Below are positions 22,586 through 31,832 of a DNA stretch of 64,000 nt, piece after piece (within the stretch, counting starts at the first letter, position 1; every line of letters begins with the position of its first letter). Source of the stretch: Leuconostoc mesenteroides subsp. mesenteroides (GTDB lineage: Bacteria; Bacillota; Bacilli; Lactobacillales; Lactobacillaceae); the NCBI GenBank assembly GCA_009676745.1, contig CP046062.1:397001-461000 (forward strand), given 5' to 3'. The notes beneath the pieces were generated by a model. The model searched no databases, was not told the origin of the DNA, and worked only from the letters and a program-made list of their open reading frames with translations. The position numbers and the translations under genes were made by a program.

Positions 22586-23857
22586 TTATTGATTGGCGCT
22601 TAATTTTTTAAATCCAGGAATTGTCAACATGAAAATCAAACTAATGACATACATTAGCGATAAACTCAGCATTACAGCCGCCACACTATAATTGTCCATA
22701 ATCCAACCAATCACAACTGATGAAAAGGCACCAATAGCACGGCCAGATCCCATCAAAGTATTGGCTGCAGTTGCTCTAATTTCCGAAGGGTACAATTGAC
22801 TAATAACTGCACCAAATCCACCATACATACCGTTAGAGAAAAAGCCAACTAATGCACCTAAAACTGTTAATGTCCACATATTATATGCAAATGTAAAGAC
22901 ATAAATCATAAGCGCTGAAGCTACTAAGAATATAGCAAATGCGCGTCGAGGTCCGATGGTGTCTAAAATTGTCCCAAAAGTAAGCATACCGATTGCCATA
23001 CCAACAATAATAGGTATCATACCAAGATTGACGTATCCTGCTGTAATTGTTTCTGTGATACCCAATTGTTTGCGCATAATTGTTGGTAACCAGTTCATCA
23101 ATCCATAATAGCCTGATGTTTGAATAGTCAACATTACAATTAACACAAAAGAAGTATAAGCACGTTTAGGACTATTAGCAATCGCTTTAAAACTAAATTT
23201 CTTTTTGCCAGTTTTATAGTCCGTCTGCAGTTGCTCAAATTCAGGTGTTTCCTTTAAGTGTCGTCTCACGATGTATACGACGATTAGTGGCAAAAATCCT
23301 AACATAAATAAACCACGCCAACCAAAGGCAGGCATCATTAATGTTGCTAAAATTGCCGCGAGTATGGCTCCTACTTGTCCACCAATTGCAGTAATAGAAC
23401 TCATACGACCCACACGACTAGCTCTAAAGCTCTCAGCAATTAATGCCATACTTACGCCATATTCACCACCTGTTCCCATTCCTAGCAAGAAACGAGCTGC
23501 ATAAATCGTGTGCGTATTATCCAAAAATGCCAAGATAACTGTTGCAAAGGTCACGAGCATAATAGTATAAGACAACACCTTAACACGACCAACACGGTCT
23601 GCTAAAATACCAAACAAGAGACTACCTAATAATGCTCCCCAGTTGGACATTGCTGCAATAATCCCACCTTGTGCACCAGTGATGTGTAATTCGGCAATCA
23701 TAGGTGCCAATGCAAAAGATAGGAATGTTGCGTCCATGTGATCTAAAGTAAACCCTAAGGTTGTTGATCCAAGAACCACCTTTTGTTCGCTGGTCATTTT
23801 AGTATCAGTTGCTACCCGACCTTGCTTCATTGCGTTTTCGGACTGACTAATTGTCAT
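22586..23857 (-). CDS. MFS transporter of the sugar/aromatic-acid symporter type
   Basis: A 423-residue major facilitator protein with 12 hydrophobic segments. The start at 23857 is chosen because GGAGG lies directly upstream, inside the longer frame. MFS signatures are clear: LFGILADRVGRVKVL in the loop after helix 2, RFLLGMGTGGEYGVSMALIA, the central loop with RRHLKETPEFEQL, and GTILDTIGPRRAF in the second half. The GMGTGGE and PETPEF-like features resemble the AAHS/sugar-porter groups (aromatic acid, niacin or sialic acid carriers). The substrate cannot be read from the sequence. Monocistronic. Confidence 0.82.
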   Translation of the reverse strand: MTISQSENAMKQGRVATDTKMTSEQKVVLGSTTLGFTLDHMDATFLSFALAPMIAELHITGAQGGIIAAMSNWGALLGSLLFGILADRVGRVKVLSYTIMLVTFATVILAFLDNTHTIYAARFLLGMGTGGEYGVSMALIAESFRASRVGRMSSITAIGGQVGAILAAILATLMMPAFGWRGLFMLGFLPLIVVYIVRRHLKETPEFEQLQTDYKTGKKKFSFKAIANSPKRAYTSFVLIVMLTIQTSGYYGLMNWLPTIMRKQLGITETITAGYVNLGMIPIIVGMAIGMLTFGTILDTIGPRRAFAIFLVASALMIYVFTFAYNMWTLTVLGALVGFFSNGMYGGFGAVISQLYPSEIRATAANTLMGSGRAIGAFSSVVIGWIMDNYSVAAVMLSLSLMYVISLIFMLTIPGFKKLSANQ

Positions 23858-23974
23858 ATATTGTTTTCCTCCAAAATGTCTGCTCACTGGCAAACGTTAT
23901 TTTGTCCGTTAATATTAAACCATATAAACAATAATTAATCAATCAAACGTTTAACAATTTTTGAATTAAGGTAC

Positions 23975-24001
23975 AAAAAAAAGCGCTCGCGCGCTATTTT
24001 T
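23975..24001 (-). terminator. terminator of pgk
   Basis: AGCGC-TCGC-GCGCT hairpin followed on the minus strand by a run of eight T, placed just after the pgk stop. Confidence 0.75.
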
Positions 24002-24005
24002 AAAA

Positions 24006-25223
24006 TTACTTTTCTGAAATTGAGGCGATTCCAGGTAATTCCTTACCCTCAAGGTACTCAAGTGAAGCACCACCACCAGTTGAGATATGAGACAACTTGT
24101 CAGCAACACCCAATTGTTGTACTGCGGCTGTTGAATCACCACCACCAACGATTGTTGTACCACCATTTTCAGTAACCTTAACTAATTCTTCACCGATAGC
24201 CAAAGTTCCCTTAGCAAAGTTAGACATTTCAAACACGCCCATAGGACCGTTCCAAACAACTGTCTTAGCATCTGCCAATGTGTCTTGCAATAATTGAACT
24301 GACTTAGGACCGATATCAAGACCCATGTAGCCATCAGGAATACCTGCTGTTGCATCAACTACTTCAGTCTTTGCATCATTTGAAAATGCATCAGCAGCAA
24401 TTGAATCAATTGGCAAAACCAACTTGTCACCAGCTTCTGCCATCAATTCCTTAGCCAATTCAACTTTATCAGCTTCAAACAATGAATTACCAATCTTGTT
24501 ACCCTTAGCAGCATCGAATGTATAAGCCATACCACCACCAACAATCACCTTGTCAGCTTTGTTTAACAATGACTTAACAATTTCAATCTTGTCAGAAACT
24601 TTTGCACCACCAATAATAGCAACAAAAGGACGAACCGGGTTAGCAACAGCATCACCCAAGAACTTAATTTCTTTTTCCATCAAGAAGCCAGCAGCTGCTT
24701 GTGAAACATTTGAAGCAATACCTACGTTTGAAGCATGGGCACGGTGAGCTGTACCAAAAGCATCGTTGATGAACAAGTCATCACCTAATGATGCCCAATA
24801 CTTACCCAACTCAGGATTGTTCTTTGATTCGTTCTTGACAACTTCGCCATCAACAACGTCTTCAAAACGTGTGTTTTCAACCATCAATACTTCACCATCT
24901 TGTAGAGCATTGATTGCTGATTCTAGTTCTTCACCGCGAGTTTGTGGTACGAACTTAACGTCCTTACCCAATAATTCACCTAAACGTGCGGCAACTGGTG
25001 CTAATGACAATTCTTTCTTGTCGTCTTCAGACTTAATACGTCCCAAATGAGAGAACAAAATTGCGCGACCATTGTTTTCCAAAACATACTTGATTGTTGG
25101 CAAAGCTGCCACAATACGGTTATCGTTTCCGATAACGCCTGCCTTGATAGGCACGTTGAAGTCAACGCGCATCAATACTTTCTTACCTGAAAGTTCCAAA
25201 TCTGAAACAGTCAATTTAGCCAT
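24006..25223 (-). CDS. pgk: phosphoglycerate kinase
   Basis: A 405-residue enzyme that transfers phosphate from 1,3-bisphosphoglycerate to ADP in lower glycolysis. The start at 25223 ([15 protein letters not shown]) follows a GGAGG site; four codons upstream in the frame are not needed. Seen: RVDFNVP near 18-24, SHLGR near 58-62, a long [20 protein letters not shown] segment, and the ATP-binding [10 protein letters not shown] and GGGDSTAA near the C-terminus. Unlike in many Gram-positives it is not next to gap or tpi; it stands alone with its own terminator, as expected where lower glycolysis genes are dispersed. Confidence 0.97.
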   Translation of the reverse strand: MAKLTVSDLELSGKKVLMRVDFNVPIKAGVIGNDNRIVAALPTIKYVLENNGRAILFSHLGRIKSEDDKKELSLAPVAARLGELLGKDVKFVPQTRGEELESAINALQDGEVLMVENTRFEDVVDGEVVKNESKNNPELGKYWASLGDDLFINDAFGTAHRAHASNVGIASNVSQAAAGFLMEKEIKFLGDAVANPVRPFVAIIGGAKVSDKIEIVKSLLNKADKVIVGGGMAYTFDAAKGNKIGNSLFEADKVELAKELMAEAGDKLVLPIDSIAADAFSNDAKTEVVDATAGIPDGYMGLDIGPKSVQLLQDTLADAKTVVWNGPMGVFEMSNFAKGTLAIGEELVKVTENGGTTIVGGGDSTAAVQQLGVADKLSHISTGGGASLEYLEGKELPGIASISEK

Positions 25224-25308
25224 GATAGCCTCCAAATTTTTATAGTTACAAGTCTATTATAAAACAAAATTTTGTCTTTGTGTTGTTCGCGTGTGAGAAA
25301 CTGCACGA

Positions 25309-26139
25309 TTAGTTTCGACGGCGAACCTTTTTTACAGGCAATCCCATCATTCGCAATTTTAAATAATCATTTTTGTCCACTAAGACTCGTGTTATTTCAT
25401 GCTGATTGTTTTTTAAAACATCAGTTAATTGATTCCGAATATCTCTTTTGTCGTCTGATAATTCATCAATAATCGTTAATGTCGTTCGTTTAGGTACATA
25501 GCCCATTTCTCTTTGTAACTGCGTAACATTATAATCATTCTCAGTATATTTACTTAATGTGTTCACGATGTATTTTTCAGCACTAGCATATTTTTGACCA
25601 GCAACATAAACAAAATTACGTTTACCTTCAAAATAAAAATCACTAACCATCACCTCTGGATGACCAAAATAAAAATCAGATTGTAATAACTTTCCTTCGC
25701 TAAAATATTGTTTTGCAAATAAACGTCCGTCCCGCAAGTAGATATCTTTATAGTCTATTTGACCATCTGAGTCCTGCCAAACAACTGCCTGCACAATGCG
25801 TTTAGAATCGCCAAACCAACGTACAGTTGCTAGCTGTTGCCCACGACTAACGATACTTTTAGTCCAATCTTTGTTAATAACCAACTGTGCCTCGTTGGGC
25901 ACTGGTAATTCACCCCACCATATACCTTTAGTTTCATCAATTTCACTTAAATAAGCCTGCGCGTATATATCAAACACGCTACGCGGATTTAGACCAAGTT
26001 TTTGAATAAGATGCACTGCATCTTCATGTGGTGTAGCCAACCATAATTCATCACTATTACCGGACTTTACTTGCTCTATTTGCCAAGCAACGCCCTTTAA
26101 ATTGGTTTGTGTGAGAGAATCGATAATTTCTATCTTCAT
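25309..26139 (-). CDS. GtfB-like glycosylation chaperone, short form
   Basis: A 276-residue protein whose ATG overlaps the stop of the upstream glycosyltransferase by four bases, so the two are translationally coupled. It resembles the N-terminal part of GtfB/Gtf2, the chaperone-like partner of GtfA: SVFDIYAQAYLSEIDETKGI near 55, WTKSIVSRGQQLATVRWFGD, QIDYKDIYLRDGRLFAKQYF and GHPEVMVSDFYFEGKRNF. GtfB proteins are usually about 440 residues, so the C-terminal glycosyltransferase-like half is missing here and the product ends in a basic KKVRRRN. With its partner it probably glycosylates a serine-rich surface protein or wall teichoic acid; no such target lies in the window. Confidence 0.65.
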   Translation of the reverse strand: MKIEIIDSLTQTNLKGVAWQIEQVKSGNSDELWLATPHEDAVHLIQKLGLNPRSVFDIYAQAYLSEIDETKGIWWGELPVPNEAQLVINKDWTKSIVSRGQQLATVRWFGDSKRIVQAVVWQDSDGQIDYKDIYLRDGRLFAKQYFSEGKLLQSDFYFGHPEVMVSDFYFEGKRNFVYVAGQKYASAEKYIVNTLSKYTENDYNVTQLQREMGYVPKRTTLTIIDELSDDKRDIRNQLTDVLKNNQHEITRVLVDKNDYLKLRMMGLPVKKVRRRN

Positions 26140-27581
26140 ATTAGCACCTCACATATCTTTTGCCACTGATCAGCAATGCTAGTTCTCTGATATTCCTGTG
26201 CCTTTTGATGGGCACCAACAGAAAGGTGATCATAATTATCAAAAATACGTCGCATTGCATCAGTAAGATTGGAAATATTAACACGCTCTTGCGCTTTGTC
26301 TCTATTAAAATCAGCTAGGCACCCATTTACGCCCTCATATACAAGCTCTTGGGCACCATATAAGTTAGCATAGGTGGCTATCGGTAAAGCGTCTCCAATG
26401 GCTTCAATATAGGTTAATCCGAACCCTTCAGAATAAGAGGCCGATACAAATGCATCATATTTTTGAAAATCATGAATAATGTCTTGACTCAAACCTTTTA
26501 AATGTACACTAGATTGCAAGTTTAATGACGTTATAGCTCTTTGTATAGTTTCTTCTTCGTTGCCCGAACCGTAAATAGCTAGGGTGACATCCATCCCCTC
26601 GTCGCGTAATTTTTTTATGGCTTTTACGATTTGTATTATATTTTTTTCCGGATGTAAGCGTGAGGCAGTGACGAACTTAGCAGTTCCGCCGTGCCAATGA
26701 CGTGGATTTTCTATTTTAGCTACCCCACCAACTGGCACTGCACAAACTTTATCTGCACCTCGCATGTTCATTTGAGTCAGTTGTTTTTTTATTACCTCAG
26801 CTTGTAATTTCGTAGCTGTTACGACTAAATCCATATCATCTAGGTGGTTAAACAGGTATTGGTAATAGCTGTTCCATAAAGGATGCCCACCTTGATAGGT
26901 GACTAGGTGTTCAGCATGAATCATATTCACAATTTTCAAAGGTAATCCAACGTACTTTAAGCGCACTAACGATTCTTCACATGCAGTCCCACGATCCAAA
27001 AAGTACGTATTGTTGTTAAAAATATGTTGTATTTCTATAAAAAAGAAGTCGATTAATGCTTCTTGTGTTGAAAAAACATAGTCTTTACCACGAAAATTAC
27101 GTAGATGAATATTTGTAGCAATTCTTCCACGCGAACCATTATCTCGATAATGCCACATGATTTCATGCGTGCCGTTTTTCAAAATAACACGATCATCGTC
27201 AACCAAGAATAATTTTTTCGCTTCAGAATAATTTTTAGAACGAAAAATTGTCTCAGTATATTGCCCCGTCGTTTGATGCACAATGGTGCGCTGGGTATTC
27301 GTTAAGTCCCACAGAGAGTCAGTAGCATATTCATTGATCTCCGTTAAACCAGTTTTGGCGTATCGATCTGGATTGTCACTTAGCAACAAATCATATAATC
27401 CGATAACTTCATTTTCTGGTAAAGACCATAATTGCATATGATGATGCAATTGTGGCAATAAGTCAGTGAAGATGAACTTAAATTCAATCTTTTTTTCACG
27501 AAAGCATTGTGCACGATAAAATTGTGCGTGTTCAACGCCACTATTACTTTCCCCAATTGCCTTATTCACAAAAAAGTTCAT
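26136..27581 (-). CDS. glycosyltransferase family 4 enzyme, GtfA/TagE-like
   Basis: A 481-residue cytoplasmic glycosyltransferase. The N-terminal half carries the features of GtfA and related protein or polyol-phosphate glycosyltransferases (GVEHAQFYRAQCF near 16, NGTHEIMWHYRDNG, a FIEIQHIFNNN segment). The C-terminal half is a GT-B domain: KFVTASRLHPEKNIIQIVKA near 310, VTLAIYGSGNEEE, and the E-x7-E site in SASYSEGFGLTYIEAIGDAL. Members transfer GlcNAc or glucose onto Ser-rich proteins or teichoic acids. It is the first gene of a coupled pair with the GtfB-like protein. No SecA2/SecY2 genes are nearby, so the acceptor is uncertain. Confidence 0.78.
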   Translation of the reverse strand: MNFFVNKAIGESNSGVEHAQFYRAQCFREKKIEFKFIFTDLLPQLHHHMQLWSLPENEVIGLYDLLLSDNPDRYAKTGLTEINEYATDSLWDLTNTQRTIVHQTTGQYTETIFRSKNYSEAKKLFLVDDDRVILKNGTHEIMWHYRDNGSRGRIATNIHLRNFRGKDYVFSTQEALIDFFFIEIQHIFNNNTYFLDRGTACEESLVRLKYVGLPLKIVNMIHAEHLVTYQGGHPLWNSYYQYLFNHLDDMDLVVTATKLQAEVIKKQLTQMNMRGADKVCAVPVGGVAKIENPRHWHGGTAKFVTASRLHPEKNIIQIVKAIKKLRDEGMDVTLAIYGSGNEEETIQRAITSLNLQSSVHLKGLSQDIIHDFQKYDAFVSASYSEGFGLTYIEAIGDALPIATYANLYGAQELVYEGVNGCLADFNRDKAQERVNISNLTDAMRRIFDNYDHLSVGAHQKAQEYQRTSIADQWQKICEVLI

Positions 27582-27623
27582 AATTATCGCCTCATATTTT
27601 ATCTGTTAAGGATAATTATATAC

Positions 27624-27653
27624 AAAAAAAGGAACTCTCCCAAGTTCCTTTTT
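27624..27653 (-). terminator. terminator after tRNA-Gln
   Basis: AAAAAGGAACT and AGTTCCTTTTT form an 11-bp stem with loop CTCCCA. The minus strand ends in TTTTTTT, just beyond the 3' end of tRNA-Gln. Confidence 0.85.
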
Positions 27654-27660
27654 ATTTTAA

Positions 27661-27732
27661 TTGCCCCTGCTGGATTCGAACCAGCGCATGTCGGTACCAA
27701 AAACCGATGCCTTACCACTTGGCGAAGGGGCA
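27661..27732 (-). tRNA. tRNA-Gln(TTG)
   Basis: Acceptor TGCCCCT pairs with AGGGGCA, followed by discriminator A. The anticodon arm is TCGGT-TTTTGGT-ACCGA with anticodon TTG, and the T-arm is GCTGG-TTCGAAT-CCAGC. CCA is not encoded. It is cotranscribed with tRNA-Tyr, which lies 37 bases upstream. Confidence 0.93.
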
Positions 27733-27769
27733 ATAGCTAATTTATTTTGCCGTTAGCTTTAATCGGCAA

Positions 27770-27852
27770 TGGGAGCGGTAGGATTCGAACCTACGAACCC
27801 GAAGGAACGGAGTTACAGTCCGTCGCGTTTAGCCAGACTTCGCTACACTCCC
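27770..27852 (-). tRNA. tRNA-Tyr(GTA)
   Basis: Acceptor GGGAGTG pairs with CGCTCCC (one G-T), discriminator A. The anticodon arm is ACGGA-CTGTAAC-TCCGT with anticodon GTA. A medium-long variable arm (TTCCTTCGGG region) fits bacterial tyrosine tRNA. CCA is not encoded. It is the first gene of a two-tRNA unit. Confidence 0.93.
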
Positions 27853-27919
27853 ATATCTCAAACAACTATATTATAATACCAGAAAATCAGGTTGTTGACA
27901 ATACCTTTTCGTACTTTTT

Positions 27920-28804
27920 TTAAATATTATTTTTCCTGGAATCACGAACCAACCCAAAAATCGTCCACAGAGCTACAATAACGATTAACTTGTTTAATAA
28001 ATCGACGTTCATACTAGTAAAGAACTTAGCCGCAACAATCACACCTAGAACACCACCTATGGCCACTCCGGCAAACCCCCGCCATGACACTCGATTCATT
28101 TTGATCACATTTAAAGCTGTAGTAGGCATAATCAATGCTGCATCCAACATCATTACCGGAAAAGCGACTGCAGGATTTACACCCATCAAAGAGAAGAATA
28201 TCAACTCTGGCGCATAATTACCCAAGCCCATAGTCATCAACACACCAATACCAAAGTTGAAAACGATTCCCAAAACTAACCACCAGCCATGCAATCCATG
28301 CACACCCATTGAATTATTACTTCCTGGGCTAGTAATCATACGTACTACCATGATTACAACAGCAATTAATAATGCTACAGCCATCACGCGTTGTACCGTA
28401 GGTGCATGCCACTTTTTTGTGACATGAGTCCCGACATAAGCTCCTATAACTGCAGCCGTTGTCATAGGTAATAACGTTGTCAATTCAACCTTGACAGCTG
28501 TAATAAAAAATAAAGCTTGCACCATCACTGGTATGGCATGAACCGCGTTCAAAGTCCCCGGTAATTTACGGTCATCATCTATATAACGGGTCATTCGAAA
28601 CGCCGCCGTTGTTGTTGCAAATGACCCAATGCCGAGTGTATCTCCAAAATCTGTTATAAATCCAATCAACATACCTAAACCAAATCGCTTAAAAATGGGT
28701 TGCCTATGGAGCAAGTAAGATCTGATAACAACTATAATCATTGCTATCATTACAACAACAAGTAGTATTTGTATACCGTACAGTATAAAATTTTCAGGAA
28801 ACAT
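27920..28804 (-). CDS. TauE/SafE family membrane exporter
   Basis: A 294-residue polytopic membrane protein with about eight hydrophobic helices arranged as two repeats. The first repeat has GFITDFGDTLGIGSFATTTA near 50-69 with a following R-x-TRYIDDDRKLPGTLNAVH loop. The second has FNFGIGVLMTMGLGNYAPEL and NPAVAFPVMMLDAALIMPTT. Paired glycine-rich half-helices of this kind mark the TauE/SafE (DUF81) family, which exports sulfite, sulfoacetate or other organic anions. The substrate is unknown. It is monocistronic and lies between the tRNA unit and pepO. Confidence 0.82.
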   Translation of the reverse strand: MFPENFILYGIQILLVVVMIAMIIVVIRSYLLHRQPIFKRFGLGMLIGFITDFGDTLGIGSFATTTAAFRMTRYIDDDRKLPGTLNAVHAIPVMVQALFFITAVKVELTTLLPMTTAAVIGAYVGTHVTKKWHAPTVQRVMAVALLIAVVIMVVRMITSPGSNNSMGVHGLHGWWLVLGIVFNFGIGVLMTMGLGNYAPELIFFSLMGVNPAVAFPVMMLDAALIMPTTALNVIKMNRVSWRGFAGVAIGGVLGVIVAAKFFTSMNVDLLNKLIVIVALWTIFGLVRDSRKNNI

Positions 28805-28841
28805 ATTTCTCTCACTTCAAAATTAATCTTTTTCATTGTAT

Positions 28842-28870
28842 CAAAAAAAGCGCCTATTTTGCGCTTTTTA
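28842..28870 (-). terminator. terminator of pepO
   Basis: AAAAAGCGC and GCGCTTTTT form a 9-bp stem with loop CTATTTT and flanking A and T runs, 26 bases after the pepO stop. Confidence 0.85.
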
Positions 28871-28896
28871 ACTGTAACATATATTTAAAAACAAAT

Positions 28897-30789
28897 TCAC
28901 CAAATCTGTACTCGTTCTTGAGGGTCAAGCCACATTTTATCTCCTTGCTTCACATTGAATGTCGTAAAGAAGTCATCAAAATTTTTCACTTGTATATTAA
29001 CCCGTAATTTAGCAGGACCGTGGGGATCTGATGCAGCCAGTAACTTCATATATTCTGGTCGTGCTTTCATTCGCCAAATGGCCGCCCAATTTTCAAAGAA
29101 TGCAGTTGCAGAGAAGTCATCATCACGTTTAGCTGCCTCTAGTGCAGCTGCTAAACCGCCTAAGTCTGCTACGTTTTCAGAAACAGTTAAGTGCCCATTA
29201 ACTTTTGCACCGTATGAGTCCAAACCATCAAATTGATCAACAATTTGATCTGTTTTTACTTTGAATGCTTCATAGTCCTTGTCTGTCCACCAGTTATTCA
29301 AGCTACCAAACTCATCAAATGAAGCGCCATTGGTATCAAAGGCATGAGAAATTTCATGAGCAATCACTGCGCCAATACCACCATAATTGGCCGACGATGA
29401 TTGTGACAAGCTATAAAATGGTTCTTGCAAAATAGCTGCAGGAAACACAATCTGATTTTGTTGTGGATCATAATAGGCGTTAACCAAATGAGCCGGCATG
29501 TGCCACTCACTACGGTCTACCGGCTGATGCCACTTACGCCAAGCATAGGCAATTTCTATCTTTCGAAATTTCAAAGCTGTTTCAAATAATGTTGCATCGT
29601 TAGAAACTACTTTTTCCGTCAAGCGTTCTGGTAACTTTTCTGGATAACCGATATGTGGGACAATGGTATTTAACTTAGTAACTGCTTTCTTACGCGTCTC
29701 TGTGTTTAGCCACTGCGCTGTTTGCAAGCGATTTTTATAAACATCAATCATTGAGGCAACTTTTTCTTCAACATCAGCTTTAGCTTCCGGAGAAAATTTC
29801 TCTGATGCATAGTATAAACCAATTGCTTGATTAAATGGACGCGATGCCAGATAAAAGGAGGATTTTTCTTGACTCATCGCTTCAGGAAGACCGCTTAATG
29901 CTCGTTGATAGACACCACCCAAGATACGGATTTCGTTCGATAGATATGGTGTAAATTGATTAACCAACGACACAAGTAGATATGCTTTTAATAATGGCCA
30001 TGCTTCTTCGGAATAAAACTGATCAGCTGCTTGCCAAAAACGTTCTTCTGGAACCACAACCATATCCGGTGTCTGACCAATCAATTCACTTAAAATATTG
30101 TTTAGGGGTAACGTCGGTGCTAATTGAACAAATTTTTCCCATTCATATGGGTGGTATAATTTTGCATATTCGTGCCCCTCTTCTTGACTCAATACTACGT
30201 TCGCAACACGTGCATCAAATGTAAGATACTTTTCAATCAAATCATTAGTTTCATTTTCCGAAAAACCAAATTCCGGTAGTAAAGCTTCTTGTTCTTCACG
30301 AAACTTAGCAAGCAAGACTTTTGCCTGTGGATGATCTTTAGCGTAGTATGTCGTATCTGGTAAGAGGATATTCAAACCACCTGCCCACAAAACATTAGTA
30401 CGTGCGTCTTTGAAATCAGGTTCCACACCTAATGGCAACGCATTTGGTAGCCCAGCTTTTTCCAGATCAGCGATGTGTGGAGCAAAGTCGGCAAAAGATG
30501 AAAAGGATTGGTATTGCTTCAAAAATGGCTGTATTGGAGACGAACCAAGCTCGTTGCGTGTTGTGAAATCAGATGCCAATCGATGATATTTAACAAAATT
30601 ATTCAAAATACTATCATCAGGTACATTTTGCCCTCTTTGCCACTCAGATGTGGTTTTCAGTAACCATTGCTCAATATCATCAGCCAGATCACTAAACCCG
30701 CCAGTGCGAGGCTTATCAGACGGAATTACTGCCGTTTTCTCCCATTCGCCATTTACTGCCTCATAAAAATCATCTTGAATTCGAACCAT
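28897..30789 (-). CDS. pepO: M13 family endopeptidase PepO (neprilysin type)
   Basis: A 630-residue zinc metallopeptidase. The start at 30789 (MVRIQDDFYEAVNGEW) follows AAGGAG at seven bases; six upstream codons in the frame carry the site itself. The catalytic motif is HEISH in VIAHEISHAFDTNGASFDE near residues 475-492. The downstream ENVADLGG gives the third zinc ligand, and NAYYDPQQNQIVFPAAILQ is the conserved substrate-binding block. No signal peptide is present, so it is cytoplasmic. PepO cleaves oligopeptides; its place next to oppABCDF, with which it lies in the same direction but separated by a terminator, fits peptide use for nitrogen. Confidence 0.95.
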   Translation of the reverse strand: MVRIQDDFYEAVNGEWEKTAVIPSDKPRTGGFSDLADDIEQWLLKTTSEWQRGQNVPDDSILNNFVKYHRLASDFTTRNELGSSPIQPFLKQYQSFSSFADFAPHIADLEKAGLPNALPLGVEPDFKDARTNVLWAGGLNILLPDTTYYAKDHPQAKVLLAKFREEQEALLPEFGFSENETNDLIEKYLTFDARVANVVLSQEEGHEYAKLYHPYEWEKFVQLAPTLPLNNILSELIGQTPDMVVVPEERFWQAADQFYSEEAWPLLKAYLLVSLVNQFTPYLSNEIRILGGVYQRALSGLPEAMSQEKSSFYLASRPFNQAIGLYYASEKFSPEAKADVEEKVASMIDVYKNRLQTAQWLNTETRKKAVTKLNTIVPHIGYPEKLPERLTEKVVSNDATLFETALKFRKIEIAYAWRKWHQPVDRSEWHMPAHLVNAYYDPQQNQIVFPAAILQEPFYSLSQSSSANYGGIGAVIAHEISHAFDTNGASFDEFGSLNNWWTDKDYEAFKVKTDQIVDQFDGLDSYGAKVNGHLTVSENVADLGGLAAALEAAKRDDDFSATAFFENWAAIWRMKARPEYMKLLAASDPHGPAKLRVNIQVKNFDDFFTTFNVKQGDKMWLDPQERVQIW

Positions 30790-30860
30790 TAAATCACTCC
30801 TTTTCATTTAATACACTCAATTTGTTAACAAACATTATATACCAATTGCATTAAAATATA

Positions 30861-30890
30861 AAAATCGAACACTATTGCATGTTCGATTTC
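30861..30890 (-). terminator. terminator of the opp operon
   Basis: ATCGAACA (30864-30871) and TGTTCGAT (30880-30887) form a perfect stem. Minus-strand reading runs into TTTTTATATTTT, just beyond the oppF stop. Confidence 0.85.
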
Positions 30891-30894
30891 TATA

Positions 30895-31830
30895 TTACTG
30901 CTGTTGTTCTTTATATATTACGGCTTCTTCTTCAGTTGCTAAAACGAAGTGGCCTGGATTAACTTCTAACATTGTACGTTCTTTGCCATCTGTTTCTACA
31001 CTAGGATCATAATCAATATGTTGGCGATTATTCTCAACTTCCGGATCAGGTACCGGAATAGCTGATAATAAACTTTTCGTGTATGGATGTAAGGGATGAT
31101 TATATACAGCATCTGCTGTTCCAATCTCAAGCAGTTTTCCCCAATGCATAACACCAATACGATCTGAAATATATTTGACCATCGACAAATCATGAGCAAT
31201 GAACAAGTATGTTAATGAATGTTTCTTTTGTAATTCTTTCATCAAATTAACAACTTGCGCTTGAATCGAAACATCCAGCGCAGATATCGGTTCATCAGCA
31301 ATAATAAACTTAGGGTCAACGGCAAGTGCACGTGCAATTCCAATACGCTGACGTTGCCCACCAGAGAACTCATGTGGATAACGAGACGCATGATCTTTGT
31401 TTAATCCAACTAAATCCAACAACTCTTGAACTTTAGTATTCCGTTCTTCCTTAGATTTCGCTAAATGGTTCACGTCGATACCTTCAGCAATAATGTCACG
31501 CACTTTCATGCGTCCATTCAAACTGGCTTGAGGATCTTGGAAAATCATTTGTGAATCCTTACGAAATTCAGAAAGATGCTTTCCTTTTAACTTAGTGACA
31601 TCTTCACCATTAAATGTAATTGAACCATCAGTTGGTTCATATAATTTTAAAATTGTACGACCGATTGTTGTTTTACCAGATCCAGATTCACCAACCAGGC
31701 CAAATACTTCACCTTCATAAATATCAAAACTAACATGATCAATCGCACGAACTTCATTTGATTTACCTTTGTTAAAATACAACTGTAAATCTTTTAACTC
31801 AACCAATTTTTTTTGTGCTTCTTCGGTCAT
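30895..31830 (-). CDS. oppF: oligopeptide ABC transporter ATP-binding protein OppF
   Basis: A 311-residue ABC ATPase, last gene of the opp operon. The start at 31830 (MTEEAQKKLVELKDL) has GGAGG upstream; it begins two bases after the oppD stop. Walker A is GESGSGKT, the signature FSGGQRQRIGIARALA, Walker B FIIADEPISALD, and the H-loop is in FIAHDLSMVKYI. The C-terminal oligopeptide-transporter extension (HPLHPYTKSLLSAIPVPDPE) is present. With OppD it powers peptide uptake. Confidence 0.95.
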   Translation of the reverse strand: MTEEAQKKLVELKDLQLYFNKGKSNEVRAIDHVSFDIYEGEVFGLVGESGSGKTTIGRTILKLYEPTDGSITFNGEDVTKLKGKHLSEFRKDSQMIFQDPQASLNGRMKVRDIIAEGIDVNHLAKSKEERNTKVQELLDLVGLNKDHASRYPHEFSGGQRQRIGIARALAVDPKFIIADEPISALDVSIQAQVVNLMKELQKKHSLTYLFIAHDLSMVKYISDRIGVMHWGKLLEIGTADAVYNHPLHPYTKSLLSAIPVPDPEVENNRQHIDYDPSVETDGKERTMLEVNPGHFVLATEEEAVIYKEQQQ

Positions 31831-31832
31831 GA

